Source: an uncultured Pelagibacteraceae bacterium
Lineage (GTDB): Bacteria > Pseudomonadota > Alphaproteobacteria > Pelagibacterales > Pelagibacteraceae
Assembly: GCA_902623785.1 (NCBI GenBank)
Contig: CACNVG010000002.1
Coordinates: 1 to 64,000, forward strand
DNA: 64,000 bases
Direction: 5' to 3'
Part shown: positions 9,018 through 16,963 of the stretch, one piece after another
Layout: each line of letters starts with the position of its first letter
Position numbering within the stretch: position 1 is the stretch's first letter
The notes under the pieces: generated by a model
Database searches by the model: none
What the model was told of the DNA's origin: nothing
Seen by the model: the letters and a program-made list of their open reading frames with translations, nothing else
Program-made: the position numbers and the translations under genes

Positions 9018-10019
9018 ATGTCTGATAATTTTAATGCATTGGTCATAAACCAAGAAGGTGAAAAGTTTTCAAGAGAAATAAAAAAAATTGATAAATCTTT
9101 TTTAAAACATGGAGACGTTTTAGTAAAAGTAGAATACTCAACATTAAATTTTAAAGATGCGTTAATACTTAAAAATGGTGCACGATTAGTAAAAGAGTTT
9201 CCACATATTCCAGGTATTGATTTTGCGGGAACAGTTGTTGAAAGTAAAAGTGACAAATTTAAAGAAGGTGATGAAATTATTCAAACTGGCTGGAGAGTTG
9301 GTGAAATATTTTATGGAGGCTATTCTCAATATGCTAAAGTTGATGCAAACTTTTTAGTTAAAAAACCGAAAGAAATAACATCTCGACAAGCAATGATGTT
9401 AGGTACAGCCGGCTTGACAGCAATCCAGTGTGCTTTTACTACAAAACAAACTAGAGAAGTTTTATTATTAGGTGAAAAAGTAAATGATGTAATTGTGACT
9501 GGTGCCTCAGGTGGGGTTGGAAGTATAGCGGTTATGATTCTTAGTAAACTTGGTTGCAACGTTACTGCTGCGACTACAAAACCAAACGAGGAATACTTAA
9601 AATCACTAGGCGCAAAAAATATAATAAAATCAGGTAATTTAGATAAAGAAGCAAGACCTTTAGATAAAGGATTATATGATGGAGCAGTCGATACAGTTGG
9701 GGGGAATATTTTAGCAAATATACTTACACATATTAAACCAAGTGGTATTGTTGCTGCTTGCGGTAATGCTTCAAGTATAAAATTGAACACCACAGTAATG
9801 CCTTTCATCATTAGGGGCGTAAAACTTTGGGGGGTTGACTCAGTGAGTGTGTCGATAAAAAGAAGAAACTTCTTATGGGGTGAAATGCATAAGCTTGTTG
9901 ACTTTGATCTACTAGATAAATCAATAAAAGAAATAAATCTTGAACAACTTTTGGAAGAATATCCGAAAATGTTAGAAGGTAAAACTTCAGGAAGATATAT
10001 AATAAATCTGAACAAATAA
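9018..10019 (+). CDS. acuI: Acryloyl-CoA reductase / YhdH-type quinone oxidoreductase
   Basis: A 333-aa zinc-independent MDR-family reductase of the AcuI/YhdH type. It has the N-terminal GroES-like domain with VEYSTLNFKDAL, the family SGR C-terminus (KTSGRYIINLNK), and the NADPH-binding Rossmann loop VTGASGGVGSIAVMIL at about 157-172. AcuI enzymes reduce the toxic acryloyl-CoA formed in DMSP and 3-hydroxypropionate metabolism to propionyl-CoA. SAR11 degrades DMSP, so the role is plausible. A LysR regulator gene overlaps its stop by one base. The family assignment is firm, the exact substrate less so. Confidence 0.82.
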   Translation: MSDNFNALVINQEGEKFSREIKKIDKSFLKHGDVLVKVEYSTLNFKDALILKNGARLVKEFPHIPGIDFAGTVVESKSDKFKEGDEIIQTGWRVGEIFYGGYSQYAKVDANFLVKKPKEITSRQAMMLGTAGLTAIQCAFTTKQTREVLLLGEKVNDVIVTGASGGVGSIAVMILSKLGCNVTAATTKPNEEYLKSLGAKNIIKSGNLDKEARPLDKGLYDGAVDTVGGNILANILTHIKPSGIVAACGNASSIKLNTTVMPFIIRGVKLWGVDSVSVSIKRRNFLWGEMHKLVDFDLLDKSIKEINLEQLLEEYPKMLEGKTSGRYIINLNK

Positions 10020-10912
10020 TGGATTGGGATAAACTTAAAATTTTCCATGCAGTTGCGGAAGCTGGAAGTTTTACCAGCGCCACAGTCAATCTTAACTTAA
10101 GCCAATCTGCTATAAGCCGTCAAATTCAGTCATTAGAAGATGATTTAAAAGTAAAATTATTTGAAAGACATGCAAGAGGTTTGACTTTAACAGAAAACGG
10201 TGAATATGTTTTTAAAACAGCTCATGAAGTGATAAGCAAACTAAGAGAAGTAGAAACATCATTAGGAGATAAAAAAAATAAGCCATCAGGAAAACTTACA
10301 GTAACTACAGTTGTAAGTTTTGGTACAACATGGCTAACACCTAGAATTCAAGAATTTATGCAGTTAAATCCTGAGATTGAGGTAGAGCTAATTTTTGATG
10401 ATAAAGAATTAGATTTGAGTACTAGACAAGCCGATATAGGGATTTTTATGCGTAGACCTAAGCAATTAAATTATATTCAAAAAAAACTAATTGATATTAA
10501 TTACCATATTTATGGTTCTCCAAAATATCTTGAAAAAAATGGATATCCAAAAAGTGTAAATGATTTAAATAATCATAAGTTTATTTCTTTCGGAAGAGGA
10601 GCTCCTTCACCTGTATTTAATCCAGATTGGGCCCTTAAACTTGGATTAAAAGATGGAACGAAAAAAAGAAAAACAGTCATGAAAGTAAATAGCGTTTATG
10701 GTTTACTTTTAGCGGTTCAAAGTGGAGTAGGTCTAGCCGCTTTGCCAGATTACATTACAGTTAACCAGCCAAATATTGTTAAGATATTGCCTAAAATTGA
10801 AGGACCTATAACCGAGGCACACTTTGTATATCCACAATCATTAAAAAATGTAGCTAGAGTTCAAGCTTTTAGGAACTTTTTATATAGCAAAATATCTGAG
10901 TGGAAATTTTGA
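10019..10912 (+). CDS. LysR-family transcriptional regulator
   Basis: A 297-aa LTTR. The N-terminal winged helix-turn-helix (residues about 1-60) shows WDKLKIFHAVAEAGSFTSA and LSQSAISRQIQSLEDDL, textbook LysR. The remaining ~235 residues form the periplasmic-binding-protein-like effector domain (TTVVSFGTTWLTP, VQSGVGLAALPDY). Start ATG overlaps the acuI stop (TAATG), so the two are co-transcribed and autoregulation of the acuI transcript is likely. The effector is unknown. The gene is followed directly by the iron-regulated fbp promoter. Confidence 0.9.
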   Translation: MDWDKLKIFHAVAEAGSFTSATVNLNLSQSAISRQIQSLEDDLKVKLFERHARGLTLTENGEYVFKTAHEVISKLREVETSLGDKKNKPSGKLTVTTVVSFGTTWLTPRIQEFMQLNPEIEVELIFDDKELDLSTRQADIGIFMRRPKQLNYIQKKLIDINYHIYGSPKYLEKNGYPKSVNDLNNHKFISFGRGAPSPVFNPDWALKLGLKDGTKKRKTVMKVNSVYGLLLAVQSGVGLAALPDYITVNQPNIVKILPKIEGPITEAHFVYPQSLKNVARVQAFRNFLYSKISEWKF

Positions 10913-10939
10913 TATTTCTTGACCCCTGCGTCATTATAT

Positions 10940-10980
10940 GCGATTGATAATCATTATCAGTGAGAATAATTCTCATTATC
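10940..10980 (+). promoter_or_regulatory. Two adjacent Fur-box-like operators before the iron-uptake operon
   Basis: Two 19-base sites resemble the classic enterobacterial Fur consensus (GATAATGATAATCATTATC). Positions 10940-10958 match 16 of 19 and 10962-10980 match 15 of 19 by hand count. Each holds a near-perfect dyad: GATAAT-C-ATTATC at 10946-10958 and TGAGAAT-A-ATTCTCA at 10961-10975. Outer ATTGATAAT/ATTATCAAT arms (10943-10951 and 10975-10983) add an over-arching symmetry. The strong ribosome site GGAGG (10989-10993) lies just downstream and the fbpA ATG at 11006. A TTGACC at 10919-10924 is a possible -35. Iron-dependent repression of the operon is the natural reading. Confidence 0.85.
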
Positions 10981-11005
10981 AATAGTGCGGAGGAAGGAAA
11001 TAACA

Positions 11006-12031
11006 ATGAAAAAAGTAAGTATACTAACAATACTATTTACTTTAATTGCTGGTTTTACAATTGCTGCGGAAGTTAATGTATTCAATGCAAGACACTACAA
11101 AGCAGATGCTGAGCTTTATAATAAGTTCACAGCAAAAACTGGTATCAAAGTAAATTTAATCAACGGCAAAGCAGGAGCTTTAGAAAAAAGAATGATTGAA
11201 GAGGGAGCAGATTCATCTGCTGATCTTTATATCACTGCTGATGCAGGAAGATGTGGAGTGTTTAAGGCAAAAGGAATGACGCAAGGTGGATTAACTTCTT
11301 CTGCAATTAAAGCGGCAGTTCCTGCAAACTTTAGAACATCACACTGGACTGGTATCGCTAAAAGAGCGAGAATAGTTTATTACGCTCCAGATAGAGTAAG
11401 TGGTGCAGAGCTAGCTGGTTTAACTTATGAAAGTTTAGCTGATCCAAAATGGAAAGGTAGATTAGTAATAAGAAAATCTAGCAACATATACAATAAATCT
11501 TTAGTGGCTTCATTGGTTAAAAACAATGGAAAAGCAGCGACAGCTGAATGGGCTAAAGGAGTTGTATCTAACATGGCTAGAACACCAAAAGGAAATGACA
11601 GAGCACAAATAATGGCAGTTGCAGCAGGTGAAGCAGATATCGCTGTAGCTAATACTTATTATTTAGCTTTGATGTTATCTGGAAAAAAAGGTGCTGAACA
11701 ACAAGCAGCAGCAAAAAAAGTTAAAGCGTTTTTCCCTAATCAAAATGATAGAGGAACACACATGAACATAAGCTGTGCTGCTTTAGTTAAAGGTGCTCCA
11801 AACAAAGATAATGCAATCAAACTTGTGGAATTTTTATTAACACCAGAGTCTCAAGAACACTTTGTTAATAATACATTTGAATTCCCAATGATAGGTGGTG
11901 TTTCAGCAAATCCATTAGTAGTTAACAATATTGGTTTGGATTTTAAACAAGATCTAAAAACAAAAGTTTCTAGTTATGGTGCTAAACAAGCTGATGCATT
12001 AGAAGTAATGACAGCTGCTGGTTGGAAATAA
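11006..12031 (+). CDS. fbpA: Fe(III) ABC transporter periplasmic substrate-binding protein
   Basis: A 341-aa FbpA/FutA-type ferric-binding protein. I choose the ATG at 11006 over the GTG at 10985, because GGAGGAAGGA sits just upstream and the product then begins with a clean signal peptide (MKKVSILTILFTLIAGFTIA). The mature chain starts EVNVFNARHYKAD, the family pattern for His/Tyr iron ligands. The paired tyrosines of this family appear in ANTYYLALM. It captures iron in the periplasm and delivers it to FbpBC. The upstream Fur-like boxes support iron control. A downstream hairpin probably makes it more abundant than the permease and ATPase. Confidence 0.93.
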   Translation: MKKVSILTILFTLIAGFTIAAEVNVFNARHYKADAELYNKFTAKTGIKVNLINGKAGALEKRMIEEGADSSADLYITADAGRCGVFKAKGMTQGGLTSSAIKAAVPANFRTSHWTGIAKRARIVYYAPDRVSGAELAGLTYESLADPKWKGRLVIRKSSNIYNKSLVASLVKNNGKAATAEWAKGVVSNMARTPKGNDRAQIMAVAAGEADIAVANTYYLALMLSGKKGAEQQAAAKKVKAFFPNQNDRGTHMNISCAALVKGAPNKDNAIKLVEFLLTPESQEHFVNNTFEFPMIGGVSANPLVVNNIGLDFKQDLKTKVSSYGAKQADALEVMTAAGWK

Positions 12032-12032
12032 C

Positions 12033-12203
12033 ATGGAAGATAAAAAAGAATTTATTACTGAAATTGATTTAAATAAATCTTCTGAGGGATGCTCTCCGTG
12101 TGTCTCAGAGTGTAAAAAAATCAATCAAAGAATAAATAAAAGAAATTTATCTGAAATCAACGAACAGGAGGTTCCGCACATCCTAAAGGTTTTTGATTTT
12201 TAG
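12033..12203 (+). CDS. 56-aa cysteine microprotein between fbpA and fbpB
   Basis: A small ORF starting one base after the fbpA stop. The product is 56 residues, soluble and charged: it starts MEDKKEFITEIDLN, carries a CSPCVSEC motif (C20, C23, C27; C-x2-C-x3-C), and ends HILKVFDF. No signal peptide or membrane segment. Its placement inside a Fur-boxed iron operon suggests a role linked to iron or redox, but no family is recognised and the function is not known. The ORF ends just before a hairpin that separates it from fbpB, so it should share fbpA's high expression. A non-coding spacer is the alternative. Confidence 0.55.
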   Translation: MEDKKEFITEIDLNKSSEGCSPCVSECKKINQRINKRNLSEINEQEVPHILKVFDF

Positions 12204-12215
12204 ATAATTCTTTGA

Positions 12216-12257
12216 AAATATGCTCGTGATTAAGATCTCCTTTTCACGGGCATATTT
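12216..12257 (+). terminator. Intra-operon hairpin between fbpA region and fbpB
   Basis: A 14-bp stem pairs AAATATGCTCGTGA (12216-12229) with TCACGGGCATATTT (12244-12257), with one G-U pair and a 14-base loop. The downstream tract (ATTTTCAT) is only mildly T-rich. It could terminate part of the transcripts or protect the 3' end of the fbpA message. Either would give more binding protein than permease, common in ABC operons. Confidence 0.6.
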
Positions 12258-12286
12258 ATTTTCATGATTATAAGGCGGATTATAAT

Positions 12287-13909
12287 ATGAATAAATTTAA
12301 TGTTTGGTCTCTTAGTTCGTTCATAATCTCATTTGTTGTAATTATACCCGTCTTGACTGTTTCAGTGAGTTTTTTTGAAGAAACAAGTAATTACTATCAA
12401 ATATTAAAGGATACTTTTCTATTAGAGTATATATTTAACTCAGTTGTTTTATTAATCGGTGTTTTAATTTTTACTTTTTTAATGGGCACTGGTTCTGCCT
12501 ACTTAGTTTCCTTTTACAATTTTCCTGGAAGTAATTTTTTCAAATGGACTTTAATATTATCTTTTGCAGTCCCACCATATATCTACGCATATTCATTAAC
12601 ATCTTTTTTTGAAAATTATGGAACAGCCTACACAATATTAAAAAATATTTTTGGAGATGCTAATTACAATAGTCATATACCAAAATTTGATGGAATGGTT
12701 GGAGCAATACTTTCAATATCTTTTTCTTTATTCGCTTATGTTTATATTTTAACAAGAGCTTCCTTTTTATATCAGTCACAAAATCTTATAGACTTAGGAA
12801 GGAACCTAGGTTTTTCAAAATTTAAAGTATTTCTAAGAATAATTTTACCGTCAGCTAGACCAGCAATTATCGCAGGTTTATCATTGGTCGCGATGGAGAC
12901 TTTAGCAGAGTTTGGCGCTGTTGATTTTTTTTCGATAAATACTCTTACAACAGGCATTTATAATTCATGGATAACTTTTGATGATCTTGCTTTCGCAAAT
13001 CAAATATCATTTTTTTTATTATTATTTATTTTTGCTCTTTTTTTCTTAGAAAATCTCTCAAGAAAAAAAGCTAAATATCACTCCAACATGAAGGGTGGTT
13101 TTAAAAAGAAGGAAAAACAGGACCTGTCGGGAGGCTCAGCAATACTAGCATTTACCTTTTGTTTTGTGATTTTTTTCATGAGTTTTTTATTTCCATTAAG
13201 CCAGATGTTTTACTGGACGTTAAAGTTTTCAGATAATTTATTTGATCTAAAAATTTATGAACTTTTATGGAATACGCTATACTTGGTCTTCTTATCGTTT
13301 TTTGTTTTAATAATCTTGTCTTTTGTTTCAAACTATGGAAATAGAGTTTCTAAGAGTAAATTTTTAAATAGTTTAACAACTTTATCAATTTCTGGGTATG
13401 CAATACCTGGTGTTATTTTAGCAGTCTCTTTTATTACTTTTATAGCATGGCTTGATAACAGCATTATAAAAGCGATGGGTTTTACATCAGTAAAGAAGAT
13501 TTTCTTTGGTTCAATTTTAGGACTAATCATTGTTTACTTTATTAGGTTTTATTCGCTAGCATGTAATGGAATAAAATCAGGATACGAGAAAATTAATATT
13601 TCTGTTGATGAAAATGCTTATTTATTAGGTTATTCAAAACTAAAAACTTTTGCAAAAATTCATGTTCCGTATCTTAAAAATTCAATTTTATTCGTCGGGA
13701 TTTTAATTTCATTAGAAATAATAAGAGAGCTTCCAATTACTTTAATATTAAGACCTTTCAATTTTGAGACTTTTGCAACAACTGCATATATTTACGCATC
13801 CGAGGACCTTTTAGAGGCAGCTGCTGCACCATCTTTATTTTTGGTTTTAATTGCAAGTTTCTTTATTTTACTTAGTTCAAAATATATTTTAAGAGATAAT
13901 GATGAATAA
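12287..13909 (+). CDS. fbpB: Fe(III) ABC transporter permease
   Basis: A 540-aa inner-membrane permease of the FbpB/FutB type, about 12 hydrophobic helices in two fused BPD-type halves. The cytoplasmic EAA-like loops are visible: LIDLGRNLGFSKFKVFLRIILPSARPA in the first half and the related DENAYLLGYSKLKTF in the second. It forms the membrane pore for iron delivered by FbpA. It follows the hairpin at 12216-12257 and overlaps fbpC by 11 bases, so the two are translationally coupled. Confidence 0.92.
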   Translation: MNKFNVWSLSSFIISFVVIIPVLTVSVSFFEETSNYYQILKDTFLLEYIFNSVVLLIGVLIFTFLMGTGSAYLVSFYNFPGSNFFKWTLILSFAVPPYIYAYSLTSFFENYGTAYTILKNIFGDANYNSHIPKFDGMVGAILSISFSLFAYVYILTRASFLYQSQNLIDLGRNLGFSKFKVFLRIILPSARPAIIAGLSLVAMETLAEFGAVDFFSINTLTTGIYNSWITFDDLAFANQISFFLLLFIFALFFLENLSRKKAKYHSNMKGGFKKKEKQDLSGGSAILAFTFCFVIFFMSFLFPLSQMFYWTLKFSDNLFDLKIYELLWNTLYLVFLSFFVLIILSFVSNYGNRVSKSKFLNSLTTLSISGYAIPGVILAVSFITFIAWLDNSIIKAMGFTSVKKIFFGSILGLIIVYFIRFYSLACNGIKSGYEKINISVDENAYLLGYSKLKTFAKIHVPYLKNSILFVGILISLEIIRELPITLILRPFNFETFATTAYIYASEDLLEAAAAPSLFLVLIASFFILLSSKYILRDNDE

Positions 13910-14951
13910 TTTTTTTGAAATTAAAAACGCAACTTTTAAAGCTGGCGGCAAAGACAAGATTAAGAATTTATCAATCGAGATTAAAAATAAAGGTGACATT
14001 GTTTGTTTATTAGGACCATCAGGAATAGGTAAGACAACAATACTTAGAACGATTGCTGGTTTAGAAAAATTGGAAAATGGTGAAATTATTTTAAAGGATA
14101 AAATTATCTCATCAACAAATGAACATTTGGAACCAGAAAAAAGAAAAATTGCTTTATCATTTCAAGAAAATAGTCTTTTTCCACATCATTCAATTTATAA
14201 AAATATTAATTTAGGAATACCAAAATCAGGTCCCAAAAAAATCAATGTTAAAGAAATTACAAAGTTTTTAAATATTGATCATATATTAGATAAATACCCT
14301 CACCAAATAAGTGCAGGTGAAGCTCAAAGAGTGTCATTGGCAAGATCTTTATGTGCTGAGCCTGATTTGCTTTTATTAGATGAACCATTGTCTAATATTG
14401 ATCAAAATTTTAAGGAAGAAATTCAAACTAAACTTAAAAAGATTATTAAAGATTTAAAGATTACAACTATTATTGTTACTCACGACTCCTATGAAGCTTT
14501 TTATTTAGCGGACACGTGTGGAATATTATTAGATCAAAAATTAAAACAATTTGACACTCCTTATAATGTTTATCATATACCTAATTCAATTGAGGTGGTA
14601 AAATTTTTGAATAGGGGAGTTTTGGTACCAGCAAAAGTTACAAGTCCTAAAAGTTTAGAAAACGAGGAGCTAGGAACTATTACTGGAAACTTTTCAAAAC
14701 CTTTCGAAATTGGTTCTACAGTTAAATTGTTATTACAACCGGAAGATTTACACCATGACGATAAAAGTAATTTAAAATTCGATGTAGTTGATAAAAAATT
14801 TAGAGGTACAAATTTTATTTATTCCTTAAAAACCGACAAAAATTTTATTTTACCTGTTTTTGTACACTCTCATCACGTTCATCAACATGAGATAAACGAA
14901 AAGTTTGGAATAAAAAGACCAATTCATATTGAGCATTTAGTTTGTTTTTAA
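13899..14951 (+). CDS. fbpC: Fe(III) ABC transporter ATP-binding protein
   Basis: A 350-aa ABC ATPase with a C-terminal TOBE-like extension. Walker A is GPSGIGKTT (39-47), the Q-loop is in LSFQENSLFPH (87-97), the signature is ISAGEAQR (137-144, a divergent LSGGQ), Walker B is LLLLDEP (157-163), and the H-loop is in IIVTHD. It powers FbpB. Tandem ATGs occur at 13899 and 13902. The gene ends convergently with the tautomerase gene, with one base between the stops. Confidence 0.92.
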   Translation: MMNNFFEIKNATFKAGGKDKIKNLSIEIKNKGDIVCLLGPSGIGKTTILRTIAGLEKLENGEIILKDKIISSTNEHLEPEKRKIALSFQENSLFPHHSIYKNINLGIPKSGPKKINVKEITKFLNIDHILDKYPHQISAGEAQRVSLARSLCAEPDLLLLDEPLSNIDQNFKEEIQTKLKKIIKDLKITTIIVTHDSYEAFYLADTCGILLDQKLKQFDTPYNVYHIPNSIEVVKFLNRGVLVPAKVTSPKSLENEELGTITGNFSKPFEIGSTVKLLLQPEDLHHDDKSNLKFDVVDKKFRGTNFIYSLKTDKNFILPVFVHSHHVHQHEINEKFGIKRPIHIEHLVCF

Positions 14952-14952
14952 A

Positions 14953-15393
14953 CTAACTTTCCAAAGATTTTAATTTTTTCTTCAGTTTATCTGGTAGATT
15001 TTCGAACCATATCTTTTCTTGACCTGATACAGGCAGCACCTCTCCGTATTCAACCATTTGGGATGGTTCTAAATCAACAATATAAACCCAAACATTTGAT
15101 TGATCTAATTTGGTTTCTTTCGCTAATAACTTTTTTAATTGATCAATAAGATCGTCTTTGATCTCTTTAGAACGTCCTGCTCTTATTTGGCCATTAAGAT
15201 AAATTTGTTCATCCTTAATAACTTTGCCCCCCATAAAATGACTATTCTTTTTAGTTTCGTTAAAAATGACTTGTGCAAAATATGTATTTGCTCCAGTAGT
15301 TTTGCTGTGAATTTTTGTTATACCCTCGGCGATTGACTTTTTTTTACTCTTATCTAATTCAAGGTTTGATGTGATGACCGTGTATGTTGGCAT
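14953..15393 (-). CDS. Tautomerase-superfamily protein
   Basis: A 146-aa protein that keeps Pro directly after the initiator Met (MPTYTVITSNLELD), the catalytic N-terminal proline of the 4-oxalocrotonate tautomerase/cis-CaaD/MIF superfamily. Length equals the fused two-unit members (cis-3-chloroacrylic acid dehalogenase-like, putative oxalocrotonate tautomerase) rather than the ~60-aa 4-OT. It is a stand-alone gene between the iron operon and thiV, so the substrate cannot be inferred. Confidence 0.75.
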   Translation of the reverse strand: MPTYTVITSNLELDKSKKKSIAEGITKIHSKTTGANTYFAQVIFNETKKNSHFMGGKVIKDEQIYLNGQIRAGRSKEIKDDLIDQLKKLLAKETKLDQSNVWVYIVDLEPSQMVEYGEVLPVSGQEKIWFENLPDKLKKKLKSLES

Positions 15394-15442
15394 TACTTAT
15401 TTTAACTAGCGAAATTTTATTTTTCAACTATAATTAAAAAAT

Positions 15443-15503
15443 GGGGTGTCTTTAAAGACTGAGATTATACCCATAGAACCTGTCCGGTAATTCAGAAAGG
15501 GAA
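15443..15503 (+). promoter_or_regulatory. TPP riboswitch (THI element)
   Basis: The conserved THI-box landmarks occur in order. GGGGTGTC (15443-15450) and the P3 hairpin GTCTTTAAAGAC (15448-15459) come first. CTGAGAT follows immediately, ACCC at 15469-15472 closes P2, and GAACCTGTCCGG with TAAT comes next (15476-15490), ending in AAAGGGAA just before the start codon. The aptamer is very compact, with a minimal P3 and short P4/P5. The ribosome site (AAAGGGA, 15497-15503) lies within its 3' edge, so TPP binding would most simply block translation of the downstream symporter. Confidence 0.9.
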
Positions 15504-15507
15504 AACA

Positions 15508-16944
15508 TTGGATAAAACTTATTTTTTAACTCAAACTTCATCACTAACGCTTGTTATTGTAATAAGTCTAATGTTTGTTTTTTTGGGCTTATATAATTCA
15601 AAAAAACATCAAGGATTTAATAATTATTTAACTGCAAACAGAAATGTTGGATTATTTTCTTTAACAACAAGTTTAACAGCTTCAGCGTTAGGTGCCTGGA
15701 TCTTATTCGGCCCAGCCTCAGCCGCAACTTGGGGAGGAATAGGAGCGGTAATTGGATATTCACTAGGTACAGCTTTTCCAATGTTTTTTTTAATTTATCT
15801 GGGAAAAAAAATTAGAAAAGAATTTCCCAAGGGATCTTCTTTAATTGGGTTTATGCGTAAGAAGTTTGGAAAAAGTTTATACAAACTTATTCTATTAATG
15901 ACGATTTTTTATATGTTCATTTTTTTATGTGCCGAGGTTACTGCGGTCGCTGTTTTGATAAATTATATTTCAGGCACAGAACTTTGGATAACTGCTTTAA
16001 TTGTCTTAATATCTACACTTGCTTATACTTTATATGGAGGTTTAAGAGCTTCTATATTTACTGATAATATTCAAATGATCGTTATGGGAGCCCTTTTATT
16101 GATTTCTTTAGTTTACATAAACTCATTTACAGGATCAGAATTTTCTTTTGAATTTATTAATAAAAAGAATCCACAGCTTTTAAGCTTATCTTACATTCCA
16201 AGTTATACTGCAGGTCTGACGTTTTTTATTGCAGTTGCCGCAACCAATCTATTTCATCAAGGTAATTGGCAAAGAGTTTATGCAGCGAAAAATTTTGAGA
16301 CATTAAGAAAGAGCTTAATTATATCCTTCTTTTTAATTATACCTATAGTTTTTTACATGGGTTTTACAGGAATGGTTGCCTTTTCAATAGACCCAACCAA
16401 TAGACCTGATCTTGGATTTTTTATGTTATTGCTAAAAGAGCAAAAAGAATTGTTATCATTATTAGTAATTGTATTAGGTTTAGCGTTAACAATTTCTACC
16501 GTTGATACTTTGGTAAATGCAATATCAAGTGTAATAGTGGTTGATGGTAAAGCTACATTCAAATTTAATAAAAACATGAATTACTTTAATTTTTCTAAAT
16601 ATATAATCTTATTTTTATCTTTAATCTCTTTTATAGTCGCATCTAAAGGATATGATATTTTATATTTATTCTTATTAGCTGATCTGTTTTGTTGTGCGTT
16701 TGTACTCACAGTTTTCTATAGTTTTTACAATAAAAAGATTAATGAAAAAACCGCTTATTCTTCAATTGTTTTAGGTTTAATTTTTGGATTTTTATTATTC
16801 CCAACTCCAGACTTTTCAAAAAGTTTATTAATTGGAATAATGGTACCTGCTGAATTTTTTCCATCATTTTTGCTTCAAAATTTACTTTTTTGTTCATTTA
16901 TTGCTGCCACACTGGGACCAATGATATCTTGGAAAATAAAGTAA
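15508..16944 (+). CDS. thiV: Sodium:solute symporter ThiV, putative thiamin pyrimidine-precursor transporter
   Basis: A 478-aa SSS-family symporter with about 13 membrane helices; TASALGAWILFGPASAATWGG near residues 52-72 is typical of the family core. It starts at a TTG (15508), four bases after the AAAGGGA ribosome site and directly behind the TPP riboswitch. The next ATG is 63 bases in and would delete the first helix. In SAR11, a TPP-riboswitch-controlled SSS protein named ThiV is the proposed importer of HMP, the pyrimidine half of thiamin that these cells cannot make. The context here matches exactly; the substrate is from that knowledge, not from the sequence. Confidence 0.85.
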   Translation: MDKTYFLTQTSSLTLVIVISLMFVFLGLYNSKKHQGFNNYLTANRNVGLFSLTTSLTASALGAWILFGPASAATWGGIGAVIGYSLGTAFPMFFLIYLGKKIRKEFPKGSSLIGFMRKKFGKSLYKLILLMTIFYMFIFLCAEVTAVAVLINYISGTELWITALIVLISTLAYTLYGGLRASIFTDNIQMIVMGALLLISLVYINSFTGSEFSFEFINKKNPQLLSLSYIPSYTAGLTFFIAVAATNLFHQGNWQRVYAAKNFETLRKSLIISFFLIIPIVFYMGFTGMVAFSIDPTNRPDLGFFMLLLKEQKELLSLLVIVLGLALTISTVDTLVNAISSVIVVDGKATFKFNKNMNYFNFSKYIILFLSLISFIVASKGYDILYLFLLADLFCCAFVLTVFYSFYNKKINEKTAYSSIVLGLIFGFLLFPTPDFSKSLLIGIMVPAEFFPSFLLQNLLFCSFIAATLGPMISWKIK

Positions 16945-16963
16945 AATCAGTATTATAAATTTA

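Noticed and set aside
9326-10048. 240-codon open frame antisense to acuI
   Set aside because: It lies wholly opposite a clearly conserved reductase gene, its composition is a mirror of that gene's codons, and it has no recognisable motif.
10919-10951. A full sigma-70 promoter for fbpA using TTGACC
   Set aside because: No convincing -10 stands at 16-18 bases; GATAAT is at 21 bases and is part of the operator, so only the -35 is mentioned.
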